A DNA stretch of 64,000 nt from Pseudomonadota bacterium (GTDB taxonomy: Bacteria > Pseudomonadota > Gammaproteobacteria > Burkholderiales > Burkholderiaceae_B), in assembly GCA_023439305.1 (NCBI GenBank), contig JAEXOO010000018.1, positions 137,611 to 201,610 on the forward strand. Direction: 5' to 3'. The translations under genes and the position numbers were made by a program. Positions within the stretch are counted from its first letter, which is position 1. Every line of letters begins with the position of its first letter. This document shows positions 42,300 through 51,243 of this stretch, in pieces. Under the pieces are notes generated by a model, which was not told where the DNA came from, did no database searches, and worked only from the letters and a program-made list of their open reading frames with translations.

Positions 42300-43766
42300 A
42301 TGTTCTCATTGCCCATCACCCTCTCTCACGCTCACCACTCCCCGTACAAGCAACAGATCGCCCGTCAGATCGAATCCCTGATCAGCTCCGGTCGCCTGCA
42401 AGACGGCAACCGCCTGCCCTCCATCAGCCGCATGGCTTCTCTGTTGCAGGTTTCGAAGAACACGGTCATGGGCGCTTACGATCTGCTGATCGACTCCAAC
42501 CTGATCCACAGCGAACCCAGCCGGGGTTTCTTCGTGACGCCGCACCAGCAGCGCCGGGCCAGAGACACGGACCCCGACTTTGTCCTGGAACTGGACACCG
42601 ATATCGACATGGATGCCGTCAATCCGGCGCGCGCCAGCGGGGTGCATGTGCCGCCGCCGCCCGTGCCGATTCGATTCGACTTCAAGGTGGGCCGCCCATC
42701 CGTCCACGCCTTCCCCTTGCGCCAGTTCATTCATCTGTCCAATCAATTGCTGCGCCACGCCGGCGCGGCCATGTCGGACTACACACCGCCCGAAGGCCTT
42801 TGGGGCTTGCGGCTGCAGATCGCCGACTACCTGTCCGCCACCAAAGGCATCAAGGCCGACCCGGAAGACGTCCTGATCACTGCAGGAAGCCAAGAGGCGC
42901 TCAGCCTGATTACGTCTCATTTTCTGGATCACAACAGCAGCGCCGTCTACGAAACCCCCAGCTACACCGGCTTTTACAATCTGCTGCGACGCCACCGCGC
43001 GCACGCCTACGCAGTGCCCGTCGACCAGGAAGGCCTGTGCACGGACCAACTGCCTGAACAATCCGTACGGCTGGCCTTTGTGACGCCCTCGCACCAGTAT
43101 CCCTTGGGTCATACCATGTCCATGGCACGGCGGCAGCGCCTGCTGGAATGGGCGGGCCGCTCGGGCTCGCTCATCATCGAAGACGATTACGACGGCGATT
43201 TCTGCTATGGTGCCGCCCTGCCCCCGCCGCTGGCGGCCATGAGCCCGCGGCAAGTCATTTATCTGGGTTCGTTTTCCAAGACGCTGGGGCCGGGGCTGCG
43301 TCTGGGCTATATGGTGTGTCCGCCGGCGCTGACCAAGGACTTCATTGAGCGCAAGGCTCTGCTGAACAATGGCTCGCCGTGGCTGACCCAGGCCGTGCTG
43401 GCCCGCTATTTCGATGAATACAACTTTGCCCGCCACCTACAAATCCTGCGCCGCCGCTACCTGGAACAGCGCAACGCGCTAATGCAGGGCCTGACGGCCA
43501 TCTGGGATGGAGCCGGAACCATCAGCGGCCAGAATGCGGGCATGCACCTGGCCTTCCGCTTGCCGGACAACAGCCCAAGCGCGCATGCACTGGCCAATGC
43601 CGCACTGCATTACGGAATCCGCCTGTACCCCTTGGAACAGGCGGCCAGCCGCGAGCCCGACACCGCAAACCCCCGGCACTTGCTGTTTGGCTACGCATGC
43701 TTAAGCCCGGCCGAAATCCATCAGGCCATGGACTTGCTCAGCATGGTGCAAAGAGCCATCGCCTGA
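42300..43766 (+). CDS. MocR/GabR-type PLP-dependent transcriptional regulator
   Basis: A 488-residue fusion of a GntR winged helix (residues 12-80, QIARQIESLISSGRLQDGNR and LLQVSKNTVMGAYDLLID) and a class I aminotransferase domain. The PLP lysine is in YLGSFSKTLGPGLRLGYMV and the Asp/Tyr region in LIIEDDYDGDFCYG. Such regulators respond to PLP adducts of amino compounds. I chose the ATG at 42300; an in-frame GTG at 42246 would add 18 poorly conserved residues. It is convergent with a PLP enzyme of Cys/Met metabolism, a plausible but unproven target. Confidence 0.9.
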   Translation: MFSLPITLSHAHHSPYKQQIARQIESLISSGRLQDGNRLPSISRMASLLQVSKNTVMGAYDLLIDSNLIHSEPSRGFFVTPHQQRRARDTDPDFVLELDTDIDMDAVNPARASGVHVPPPPVPIRFDFKVGRPSVHAFPLRQFIHLSNQLLRHAGAAMSDYTPPEGLWGLRLQIADYLSATKGIKADPEDVLITAGSQEALSLITSHFLDHNSSAVYETPSYTGFYNLLRRHRAHAYAVPVDQEGLCTDQLPEQSVRLAFVTPSHQYPLGHTMSMARRQRLLEWAGRSGSLIIEDDYDGDFCYGAALPPPLAAMSPRQVIYLGSFSKTLGPGLRLGYMVCPPALTKDFIERKALLNNGSPWLTQAVLARYFDEYNFARHLQILRRRYLEQRNALMQGLTAIWDGAGTISGQNAGMHLAFRLPDNSPSAHALANAALHYGIRLYPLEQAASREPDTANPRHLLFGYACLSPAEIHQAMDLLSMVQRAIA

Positions 43767-43782
43767 GGGTCATTGCAGGCCT

Positions 43783-45018
43783 TCAGGCCTGGCGCAAGGC
43801 CTGATCGAAATCATGCGTCAGGTCCGCAATTTCCTCTATGCCGACCGAGATACGCAATTGATTATCGGCAATGCCCATCAAGGCACGCTGCTCGGCGCCC
43901 ATCTCGTAGTAGATGGTATGGGCCACAGGCAGCACCAGGCTGCGGTTGTCACCCAGATGGGTCGCCAGAATGAAGACGTTAAGGCGGTTCAGGAAATCAA
44001 AAACTTCTACATCTTCGTCCAGGACCACGCTGAGCAAGCCGCCAAAACGATTGCCGAACAACGCAGCGGCGCGTTCGTGTTGGGGATGGTCGCTCAAGCC
44101 GGGATATTGCACTTTGCGCACGCGAGGATGCGCCTGCAGAAATTGCGCCAAGGCCAAGGCATTGGAACAGATGCGCTCCATGCGCAGCGGCAGGGTTTCC
44201 GAACCAATGGCCAGGCGATGAGCCACGTCCGACGACAAGGTGCCGCCCATGTCGCGCAGGCCCTTTTTCTTGATCTGCGTCAGCCCCCAGGAGCTTGGCT
44301 TGCCGCTGCGGTAGACCTGGGCGATATTGGGATAGTCGCTCCAATCGAACAAACCCGTGTCGGTCACCATGCCGCCCAGCGCATTGCCGTGCCCGCCGAT
44401 ATGCTTGGACAGGGAATTGACCACCAAAGACGCCTTGAAGTCCCGTGACGGGCGCAGATAAGGCGAAGACAGGGTGGCGTCCACCACATACACCAGGCCT
44501 TGCTCGTTGCACCAGTCGCCTATGCCTTGCAAATCGGCGATCTGCGTACCGGGATTGGCAATGGTTTCAACAAACACCATGCGCGTATTGGGCTGGCGAG
44601 CAGCCTTGACCTGAGCGGCGTCGGTAGCATCCACCAAGGTCACCTCGACGCCCAGATCGCGCAACGTGCCCAGCAAACTATTGGTGTTGCCGAAAATATA
44701 CTTGCTGGTGATCAGGTGGTCCCCCTGACGCAGCAAGGTGAAGAACGTAGCGGTCAGGGCAGCCATGCCTGTCGCGAAGCTGACGCTGCCAGTTCCTTTT
44801 TCCATGCGCGTGACCTTGGCCTCCAGAGCGGCCGTGGTGGGCGTGCCTTGGCGGGAATAGGTAAAGCCCGACTTGCCCTGAAACACAGCGGCCAGCTCGC
44901 GCGCATCATCGAATCCGTATTCGGTGGAGGGGTGCAGCGGCTGGTGTATAGCGCCGTGCTGGGTGCCCATTCGACGGTCGGAATGCAGATTGGAAGTGAT
45001 AAAACCGTTTTCGTCCAT
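43783..45018 (-). CDS. Cys/Met-metabolism PLP-dependent enzyme (cystathionine gamma-synthase/MetZ family)
   Basis: A 411-residue enzyme of the trans-sulfuration family. YSRQGTPTTAALEAKVTRME, SFATGMAALTATFFTLLRQG, VFVETIANPGTQIADLQGI and SLSKHIGGHGNALGGMV (PLP lysine) appear in the expected order. Closest guesses are O-succinyl/acetyl-homoserine sulfhydrylase or a gamma-lyase; the exact substrate cannot be told from the motifs. It has a 40-base leader preceded by a hairpin and six T (45059-45082). Confidence 0.85.
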   Translation of the reverse strand: MDENGFITSNLHSDRRMGTQHGAIHQPLHPSTEYGFDDARELAAVFQGKSGFTYSRQGTPTTAALEAKVTRMEKGTGSVSFATGMAALTATFFTLLRQGDHLITSKYIFGNTNSLLGTLRDLGVEVTLVDATDAAQVKAARQPNTRMVFVETIANPGTQIADLQGIGDWCNEQGLVYVVDATLSSPYLRPSRDFKASLVVNSLSKHIGGHGNALGGMVTDTGLFDWSDYPNIAQVYRSGKPSSWGLTQIKKKGLRDMGGTLSSDVAHRLAIGSETLPLRMERICSNALALAQFLQAHPRVRKVQYPGLSDHPQHERAAALFGNRFGGLLSVVLDEDVEVFDFLNRLNVFILATHLGDNRSLVLPVAHTIYYEMGAEQRALMGIADNQLRISVGIEEIADLTHDFDQALRQA

Positions 45019-45058
45019 GTGTCTTCAAAGCCTAAGGTTGCATGCGCCATGCGTGATT

Positions 45059-45082
45059 AAAAAACGCCCCTGCCGTACAGGG
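45059..45082 (-). promoter_or_regulatory. Leader hairpin upstream of the Cys/Met PLP enzyme
   Basis: On minus CCCTG-TACGG-CAGGG is followed by GCG and six T, ending 41 bases before the gene start. Upstream bases (to about 45118) are rich in G/C and can pair in other ways (CCCGCCAGGCGG, CCCCCGGCAGG). It may be a weak terminator of rlmB transcription or an attenuator; I recognise no known riboswitch class. Confidence 0.4.
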
Positions 45083-45130
45083 CATGCCTGCCGGGGGTCC
45101 GCCTGGCGGGTTCGTACGGGGCCGGGCAAT

Positions 45131-45158
45131 AAAAACGCGAAGCCTGAGCTTCGCGTTT
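45131..45158 (-). terminator. Terminator of the rnr-rlmB operon
   Basis: AAACGCGAAGC and GCTTCGCGTTT form an 11-bp perfect stem with a 4-base loop; five T follow on minus. It lies 88 bases after the rlmB stop. Confidence 0.85.
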
Positions 45159-45245
45159 CTGGCGGCTGACTGTCTATTATCCAACCTGGCGCAGCACGTC
45201 AGTTTGGGTTTTTTATACAAATAAGTTATTTAGCAAATAACCGTT

Positions 45246-45992
45246 TTACACTGTGCCGCGCTGGCGCAAGGTTTCGTACAGGCACACGGCGCTCGCGACA
45301 CTGACGTTCAAGCTTTCCACAGCACCCATCATGGGAATGGAGACCAATTCGTCGCAGGTTTCGCGAGTCAGGCGACGCATGCCTTCGCCTTCTGCGCCCA
45401 TGACCCAGGCCATAGGCCGACGCGCATCGACCTGGTGCATCGAATGCGTGGCCTGATCGTCCGTACCCACTAGCCAGACATCGCGATCCCGCAGCTGGCG
45501 CATGGTGCGCGCCAGATTGGTGACGGTAATGTAAGGCGTGGATTCCGCACCGCCGCAGGCAACACGCGACACGGTGGCGTTCAGGCCAACGGCACGGTCA
45601 CGCGGCGCAATCACGGCATGCGCGCCAGCGGCATTGGCCGTACGCAGGCACGCGCCCAGATTGTGCGGGTCGGTCACTCCGTCCAGGATCAATAGAAACG
45701 GCACCTGGCCGGCCTCTTCCAGGTCGTCCAGCAGTTCGTTGACATCCACGGCCAATTCCTGCTCGTCGGCCAGGGCAACGACGCCCTGATGGCGCGTTCC
45801 TTTGGCCAGGCCGTTCAGGCGGTCGGCCTGCACAGGAATGACTTTCAGTCCGGCTTGTTGCATCTGGTCGATGAAGGACAGCATACGCTTATCGCGCCGG
45901 GTCTCGTCCACATAGACCTCCCGCACCGACGAGGCGGCATGACGAACTCGGGCTACTACGGCGTGGAAGCCGGCCAAAACCTGCTGGGGCAT
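45246..45992 (-). CDS. rlmB: 23S rRNA (guanosine-2251-2'-O)-methyltransferase
   Basis: A 248-residue SPOUT methyltransferase. LILDGVTDPHNLGACLRTAN, the SAM-knot segment GAEGEGMRRLTRETCDEL and SIPMMGAVESLNVSVASAV are the three SpoU motifs; an N-terminal L30e-like domain precedes (MPQQVLAGFHAVVARVRH). I chose the ATG at 45992 with AAGGAT upstream; the frame continues to 46040. It follows rnr by 69 bases as in many Proteobacteria. Confidence 0.95.
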   Translation of the reverse strand: MPQQVLAGFHAVVARVRHAASSVREVYVDETRRDKRMLSFIDQMQQAGLKVIPVQADRLNGLAKGTRHQGVVALADEQELAVDVNELLDDLEEAGQVPFLLILDGVTDPHNLGACLRTANAAGAHAVIAPRDRAVGLNATVSRVACGGAESTPYITVTNLARTMRQLRDRDVWLVGTDDQATHSMHQVDARRPMAWVMGAEGEGMRRLTRETCDELVSIPMMGAVESLNVSVASAVCLYETLRQRGTV

Positions 45993-46061
45993 ATCGATCC
46001 TTGAAAATACGGCAAGAGGCAAAGACAGAGCCGGGCTCAAGCCCGGCCCTGTATTGTACGC

Positions 46062-48539
46062 CTATCGGCGACGCCCCCTGGGGCTGCGCGTCGACTTGGC
46101 GGCCTTGGCGGACTTTTCAGAGCTGCGCTGCTCATCCCGGCCAGCCTGCTTCTGCGTCGCACGCCGCTGAGAAGCCGTCGTGCCCTTCAGGGCTTCCGGC
46201 TTGGTCGAAGCCGCTTTCTTGATATGGCGCTCGCCAGGCTCGGGCGCAGCGGCAGCCGCCTTCAAGGCTTTATAACCCGTCCCCTTGACCAGGCGGAACT
46301 CGATGCGCCGCGCTTCCAGATCCACACGCGCCACCTGCACCTGCACAGGATCGGTCAGGCGGTAACGGATGCCGGTGCGCTCGCCCCGCAGCTCATTGAG
46401 CATTTCGTTGTACTGAAAGTAATCGGCGCCCAGCTCCGACACATGCACCAAGCCTTCCACATAGAGGGTATCCAAGGTGACAAACAGGCCAAAGCTGGTG
46501 ACACCGCTGACCTTGCCCGAATACTCCTCGCCCACGTGCTCCTTGACGAACCAGCACTTGAGCCAGGCTTCGACATCCTTGGAGGCCTCGTCGGCGCGGC
46601 GCTCACGCGCCGACAGCAAGGCGCCCAGCCGCTCCCAGCGAGCGAAATCGCGCTTGCTGGCCGGCAGGGACGCATCGCCCGGCTCGTCCTCGATGGCCGG
46701 CACATAGCGCTCGTTCTTGAGAATGGACTTGATCACGCGGTGCACCAGCAAATCCGGATAGCGCCGGATAGGCGAGGTGAAGTGCGCATACATCGGATAG
46801 GAAAGACCGAAGTGGCCGGTTTTCTCGGGGCTGTAGATGGCCTGCTGCATCGAGCGCAGACACATGCTCTGGATGACGGCGAAATCCGGACGGCCTCGCG
46901 CGGCCGCTACAACCTTGGCGTAGTCGGCGGATGTGGGTTCGTCGCCGCCTTCGAGCGCCAGGCCCAGGCTGCGCAAATACTCGCGCAAGGCCTCCAGCTT
47001 GGGCGGCGTCGGCCCTTCGTGCACCCGGTACAAGCCGTTGCGACGACTGCGGGCGATGAAATCCGCCGCGCAGGTGTTGGCCGCCAGCATGCATTCTTCG
47101 ATGAGCTTGTGCGCGTCGTTGCGCACCAGGGGCTCGATGCGCTCGATGCGGCCCAGAGGATTGCAGATAATCTTGGTCTCGACTGTATCGAAGTCGATGG
47201 CGCCCCGCGCGGTACGGCGCTCGACCAATACACGGAACAGGGAATACAGGTTCTGCACCGGCTCCAGCACATGCTGGATCTGCTGGGCGGCGGGCCCGGT
47301 CGGCTGTTGCAGCGCACTCCAGATGTCGGTGTACGTGGTGCGCGCATGCGAGTGAATGACAGCCTCGTAGAACTGGTAGGCTGAGACCGTACCGGACTTC
47401 GGACCGTCGGCCAGCACGACCATATCGCACACCATGACCAGGCGATCCACGGACGGGTTGAGCGAACAGATGCCGTTGGACAGTGTTTCAGGCAGCATGG
47501 GGATCACGCGCCGGGGGAAATACACGCTGGTGCCGCGCTCCAGCGCGTCGGCATCGAGCGCATCGCCCGAACGCACGTAATGGCTGACATCGGCAATCGC
47601 CACCAGCAGCCGCCATGCCATGCGGCTGCGTTTGCCCGTGCCGATATCCACCTGTTCGCAATAGACCGCATCGTCAAAGTCGCGCGCATCTTCGCCGTCG
47701 ATGGTAATAAAGGGCACATCGCGCAGATCCACGCGGCCTTTGTATTCCGCCGGCTTGACCTTGGCCGGAATGCGGGCCGCCTGCTTAAGCGCAGCTTCGG
47801 AGAAGTCCACCGGCACATCGAACTTGCGCACGGCAATTTCGATTTCCATGCCCGGATCATCGATTTCGCCCAGCACCTCGATGACACGCCCCAAGGGCTG
47901 GCGGTGGCGCTCGGGCTGCTGGGTGATCTGCACGGTCACGACCTGGCCGGGTTCAGCTTCGCCTTGGTCGCCCGGAGGAATCAGAATATCGTGCTTGATG
48001 CGCTGGTCTTCAGGCACCACGATGAAGGCGCCGCGCTCGCGCAGAAAACGTCCAACCAGCTTGTTGGTATGGCGCTCGGTGACTTCCACGATAGAGGTAT
48101 CGGGCTTGCCACGATATTCGCCGTCGATGCGCACCAGTACGCGATCGCCGTGCAGCACCTTGGCCATTTCCCGAGGCGACAGGAACAGATCGGGCTGTCC
48201 GTCTTCGCGCTGCAGAAAACCGAAACCGTCCCGATGCCCCAGCACCCGACCGGCGATAAAGCCCGTCTGCGTGTTCTTGCGGATTTTGCCGTCGGCCCCC
48301 ACGAGCAACTGGCCGTCACGCTCCATGGCGCGCACCCTGCGCTCGAATCCCACCGTGACCGGCAGGGCCAGTCCCATCTGGACGGCCAAGCTTTCAATGT
48401 CCTGCGCTTCCGACGAGTCCCGCACCGCCGCCAAGATACGCTCCCGCGAGGGGGTATCAGGATCGAAATCAGGCGGCAATTCGTAACGACCCGTTGGTTC
48501 TTTCAGGTCCTCGGTACTGTTTTGGAATTTTTTGATCAA
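46062..48539 (-). CDS. rnr: Ribonuclease R
   Basis: An 825-residue 3'-5' exoribonuclease that degrades structured RNA. It has two cold-shock domains in the first 230 residues, the RNB catalytic domain with FITIDGEDARDFDDAVYCEQ (the Asp cluster that binds Mg), YAHFTSPIRRYPDLLVHRVI, a C-terminal S1 domain and a Lys/Arg-rich tail ending RSPRGRRR. Length is typical for RNase R. Confidence 0.97.
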   Translation of the reverse strand: MIKKFQNSTEDLKEPTGRYELPPDFDPDTPSRERILAAVRDSSEAQDIESLAVQMGLALPVTVGFERRVRAMERDGQLLVGADGKIRKNTQTGFIAGRVLGHRDGFGFLQREDGQPDLFLSPREMAKVLHGDRVLVRIDGEYRGKPDTSIVEVTERHTNKLVGRFLRERGAFIVVPEDQRIKHDILIPPGDQGEAEPGQVVTVQITQQPERHRQPLGRVIEVLGEIDDPGMEIEIAVRKFDVPVDFSEAALKQAARIPAKVKPAEYKGRVDLRDVPFITIDGEDARDFDDAVYCEQVDIGTGKRSRMAWRLLVAIADVSHYVRSGDALDADALERGTSVYFPRRVIPMLPETLSNGICSLNPSVDRLVMVCDMVVLADGPKSGTVSAYQFYEAVIHSHARTTYTDIWSALQQPTGPAAQQIQHVLEPVQNLYSLFRVLVERRTARGAIDFDTVETKIICNPLGRIERIEPLVRNDAHKLIEECMLAANTCAADFIARSRRNGLYRVHEGPTPPKLEALREYLRSLGLALEGGDEPTSADYAKVVAAARGRPDFAVIQSMCLRSMQQAIYSPEKTGHFGLSYPMYAHFTSPIRRYPDLLVHRVIKSILKNERYVPAIEDEPGDASLPASKRDFARWERLGALLSARERRADEASKDVEAWLKCWFVKEHVGEEYSGKVSGVTSFGLFVTLDTLYVEGLVHVSELGADYFQYNEMLNELRGERTGIRYRLTDPVQVQVARVDLEARRIEFRLVKGTGYKALKAAAAAPEPGERHIKKAASTKPEALKGTTASQRRATQKQAGRDEQRSSEKSAKAAKSTRSPRGRRR

Positions 48540-48645
48540 AAGGACACTTCCATTATTAAAAAATTATGCCTATAATCCATTTCTTTGCTGCTTTTGCAGC
48601 AAGACGTTGGAAGCTTCTGGCACAGACATAAGCATACAACGTTAT

Positions 48646-48730
48646 GCCCAGGTGGCGGAATTGGTAGACGCGCATGGTTCAGGTCCATGTGCCGCAAGGT
48701 GTGGAGGTTCGAGTCCTCTCCTGGGCACCA
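48646..48730 (+). tRNA. tRNA-Leu (anticodon CAG), copy 1
   Basis: 85 bases with acceptor GCCCAGG/CCTGGGC, D arm with GGTAGACGC, anticodon loop TTCAGGT, a long variable arm (TGCCGCAAGGTG), T arm GGAGGTTCGAGTCCTCT and encoded CCA. A second copy lies inverted at 63923-64000. Confidence 0.95.
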
Positions 48731-48738
48731 GATTCCCG

Positions 48739-48771
48739 AAAGGCCGATTATCGCAAGATAGTCGGCCTTTT
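48739..48771 (+). terminator. Terminator of tRNA-Leu copy 1
   Basis: AAAGGCCGATTATC and GATAGTCGGCCTTT form a 14-bp stem with one G-T pair and a GCAA loop, followed by TTGCTTTTT. Confidence 0.9.
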
Positions 48772-48911
48772 GCTTTTTCCGCCGGAACGGTTGCCTGAGC
48801 TGCGCAGAGTCAAGCAATATGGACACGACCTCTCAGCCCCCGCACTTGCACGTCTTGGCTATTCTGCCGAACAAATATCACTGTTTGATGACGCTGCCCC
48901 ACAAATGAAAA

Positions 48912-48934
48912 CCGGCTGCCTGAAAAGCAGCCGG
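48912..48934 (-). terminator. Terminator of the HMA-protein gene
   Basis: CCGGCTGC and GCAGCCGG form a perfect 8-bp stem; on minus TTTTCATTT follows. It lies 26 bases after the stop codon of the HMA gene. Confidence 0.8.
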
Positions 48935-48959
48935 CGGGACCTGCTCAAGACCCGGATAA

Positions 48960-49208
48960 TCAACCGCCGCAACCGCCGCAGCAAGCACCGTCTTCGCCAT
49001 GGACGGCAATCCGGTAGCCGGCCTGCTCCACCACCGCCTGCAGTTGCTCCAGCGACACCTGGGTTTCGTCAAAGCGCACCGAGGCCTTGGCATTTTCGTG
49101 GGACACGCTGACCGCATCCACGCCGGCTGTCGCAGCCAGGGCTGTCTCCAGCCTGCCCGCGCATTGTTCAGTTTCAAGACCTGCCAGTCTGAGCATTCCG
49201 ATCTGCAT
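48960..49208 (-). CDS. HMA-domain heavy-metal-associated protein with Cys-rich tail
   Basis: An 82-residue protein with the beta-alpha-beta fold of copper chaperones: GLETEQCAGRLETALAATAG then VDAVSVSHENAKASVRFDE and LQAVVEQAGYRIAVHG. The usual MxCxxC metal site is reduced to one Cys (EQCAGR), but the C-terminus ends GACCGGCGG, which adds three cysteines. AAGGAAAC lies seven bases before the ATG at 49208. Metal binding is likely through a different geometry; which metal is unknown. It stands alone between tRNA-Leu and the LacI gene. Confidence 0.78.
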   Translation of the reverse strand: MQIGMLRLAGLETEQCAGRLETALAATAGVDAVSVSHENAKASVRFDETQVSLEQLQAVVEQAGYRIAVHGEDGACCGGCGG

Positions 49209-49330
49209 GATTCGTTTCCTTGGTAATGAGCTTGCGGGGCGGCCGGAACGCCGCCCATAAAGATATATATTAAATACATCTTTATTGATGAACAAGCCTG
49301 GACTTGTTGCCGATATGACTTGCCGCAACC

Positions 49331-50371
49331 CTAGGGCAGATTTTCCCGGAACACGACAATGCTGTTCATGGGCTTGAGCCGCAGGCCTGCCTCCACGCCG
49401 TCTGCGCCCTGCCGCAAGCCGGTCAGCACGCGTACGCAATTCAGAATGGAGATCTGCGGATCCTGCATGATGATGGCGTCCAGCGTGCCTTCAATCAGCA
49501 GAGCGCGCACATCCGAGGTAAGGCCGTGCCCGACGAACACGACCTTCTTGTCGCGGCGATGTTCTTTCAAAGCGCGGGCTACACCCTCGGGCGCACCGCC
49601 GATGTTATAGATGCCAATGAGGTCGGGATGTTGCTCCAGCAGCAGCAAGGCCTGGCGGTAATTGTTTTCCGGATCGTCGCGCCCTTCGCGCACGCCCATC
49701 ACCCGGTCTTCCCAGCCTTTTTCCTGCATCAGCTGCAAAAATCCGGTTTCCCGGTCGCCATGGGCGCGATAGCTGAGACTGCCCGCAATCAGGCCGAACG
49801 TGCCGGACTGTCCGCCACTGAGCCGGCTGAGCAGAAAAGCCGCCAGCCGGCCGGTGGCTACGTTGTCCAGGCCCACATAGGCACTGCGCTGAGATGCCGA
49901 TAGATCCGAGATCAGCGTAACCACGGGAATCCCATCCTGCACCAGCGTGTCTACCGCTTCGCGCACCAGCGGATGCTCCAGGGCCATAAACACCACGCCG
50001 TCGGTGCGGCCGCGCAGTTTCAGCAAGGCCTGTGCCAACTGCTCGGGATCGAAACCTTCAAAGACTTCGGTATGGCAGTCCACGTTGAACGGCTGCAACT
50101 GCGCCTGAGAGTAATCAATGGCATCGCCAAACATGTGAATCACCCGATTGCTGCCGGCCGGCAACAAAAACGTGATGCGCATAGGCTTGGCGCGCATACC
50201 GGTGTCCAGATCGGACTCGCTGATGTAGTCCATCCGGCGAGCCGCCTTGAGCACGCGCTGAACGGTCGCTGGCCGCACGCCCGCGCGCCGGTTCAGGACG
50301 CGGTCGACCGTGGCGGTGGAAACGCCGGCCAGGCGGGCGATGTCGAGGATGCGAGGGGCTTTCTTGATCAA
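49331..50371 (-). CDS. LacI family transcriptional regulator
   Basis: A 346-residue repressor. ILDIARLAGVSTATVDRVLN is the LacI helix-turn-helix, RRAGVRPATVQRVLKAA the hinge side, followed by a periplasmic-binding-protein-like effector domain (GRTDGVVFMALEHPLVREAV). The TVDRVLNRRAG form is the subgroup that often senses sugar acids or polyols. It is divergent from the ABC transporter genes across 185 bases and probably controls the transporter and RuBisCO-like protein operon. Confidence 0.9.
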   Translation of the reverse strand: MIKKAPRILDIARLAGVSTATVDRVLNRRAGVRPATVQRVLKAARRMDYISESDLDTGMRAKPMRITFLLPAGSNRVIHMFGDAIDYSQAQLQPFNVDCHTEVFEGFDPEQLAQALLKLRGRTDGVVFMALEHPLVREAVDTLVQDGIPVVTLISDLSASQRSAYVGLDNVATGRLAAFLLSRLSGGQSGTFGLIAGSLSYRAHGDRETGFLQLMQEKGWEDRVMGVREGRDDPENNYRQALLLLEQHPDLIGIYNIGGAPEGVARALKEHRRDKKVVFVGHGLTSDVRALLIEGTLDAIIMQDPQISILNCVRVLTGLRQGADGVEAGLRLKPMNSIVVFRENLP

Positions 50372-50556
50372 TCAAAAACCATCATGTGATTGGCTGGACA
50401 GGCTTTGCTGCGCTTCTATACCATACAAAAACGCTGCTGCCCAAGCACAGCAAAAAACATCATAAAAACACGTAAACCACACGGAGACAAGACCGCCCAG
50501 CGCGGACCCACACGCCCGGCGCAAGCCGGCTGCGGACACCTTCATCATGCAGAACC

Positions 50557-51240
50557 ATGACATACACCTTTGACTTTTCCAGCGTGCTGGCGCAATGGCC
50601 GCTGCTGCTGCAAGGCGCCTGGATGACCATCAAGCTGTCGGTGCCGGCCACCCTCCTGGGCTTTGCCGCCGGCACCTTGCTGGCCGTGGGCCGGCGCAGC
50701 CCGAGCCGCCTGCTGGCCCGCTTGTGCGGCTTCTATGTGGAGATCATCCGCAACACGCCGCTGCTGGTGCAGATCTTCCTGGTCTTTTTCGGCCTGGCCA
50801 CGCTGGGCTGGAAGGTATCGGCCTTCGGCGCAGCCCTGGCGGCGCTGGTCATCAACGTGGCGGCCTATACCTGCGAGATCATGCGCGCCGGCATGGACTC
50901 CATCCACAAGGGGCAGCTGGAAGCTGCCGAATGCCTGGGCCTGAGCCAGGCCCAGACGTATTGGCACGTCATCCTGCTGCCCGCTCTGGAGCGCGTCTTT
51001 CCGGCGTTGACCAGCCAGTACGTGCTGCTGATGCTGGCCTCCTCGGTGACCTCGCAGATCTCCGTGGAAGAGCTGACCGCCATGGCCAACCATATCCAGG
51101 CCGATACCTTCCGCCCCTTCGAGGCCTATATCCTGGTCGCGGTGCTGTACCTGGCCCTGTCGCTGCTGATGCGTCTTGCGCTGTGGCTGGGCGGCCAGCT
51201 CATCTTCACCCGCCAGCGCGCACTGCGAGCCAGGAGCTGA
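50557..51240 (+). CDS. Polar amino-acid-type ABC transporter permease 1
   Basis: A 227-residue permease of the HisMQ/GlnP class with about five helices. VEIIRNTPLLVQIFLVFFGL is the family signature, AAECLGLSQAQTYWHVILLP the EAA loop. First gene of a four-gene transporter operon. The class usually moves amino acids or opines, but sugar-acid-derived or amino-compound substrates are possible in this context. Confidence 0.9.
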   Translation: MTYTFDFSSVLAQWPLLLQGAWMTIKLSVPATLLGFAAGTLLAVGRRSPSRLLARLCGFYVEIIRNTPLLVQIFLVFFGLATLGWKVSAFGAALAALVINVAAYTCEIMRAGMDSIHKGQLEAAECLGLSQAQTYWHVILLPALERVFPALTSQYVLLMLASSVTSQISVEELTAMANHIQADTFRPFEAYILVAVLYLALSLLMRLALWLGGQLIFTRQRALRARS

Positions 51241-51243
51241 GCC

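Noticed and set aside
48674..49111. Plus-strand frame starting inside tRNA-Leu
   Set aside because: Its first 19 residues are a translation of the tRNA and reappear at the second tRNA copy; it continues over the terminator and opposite the HMA gene. Not a gene.
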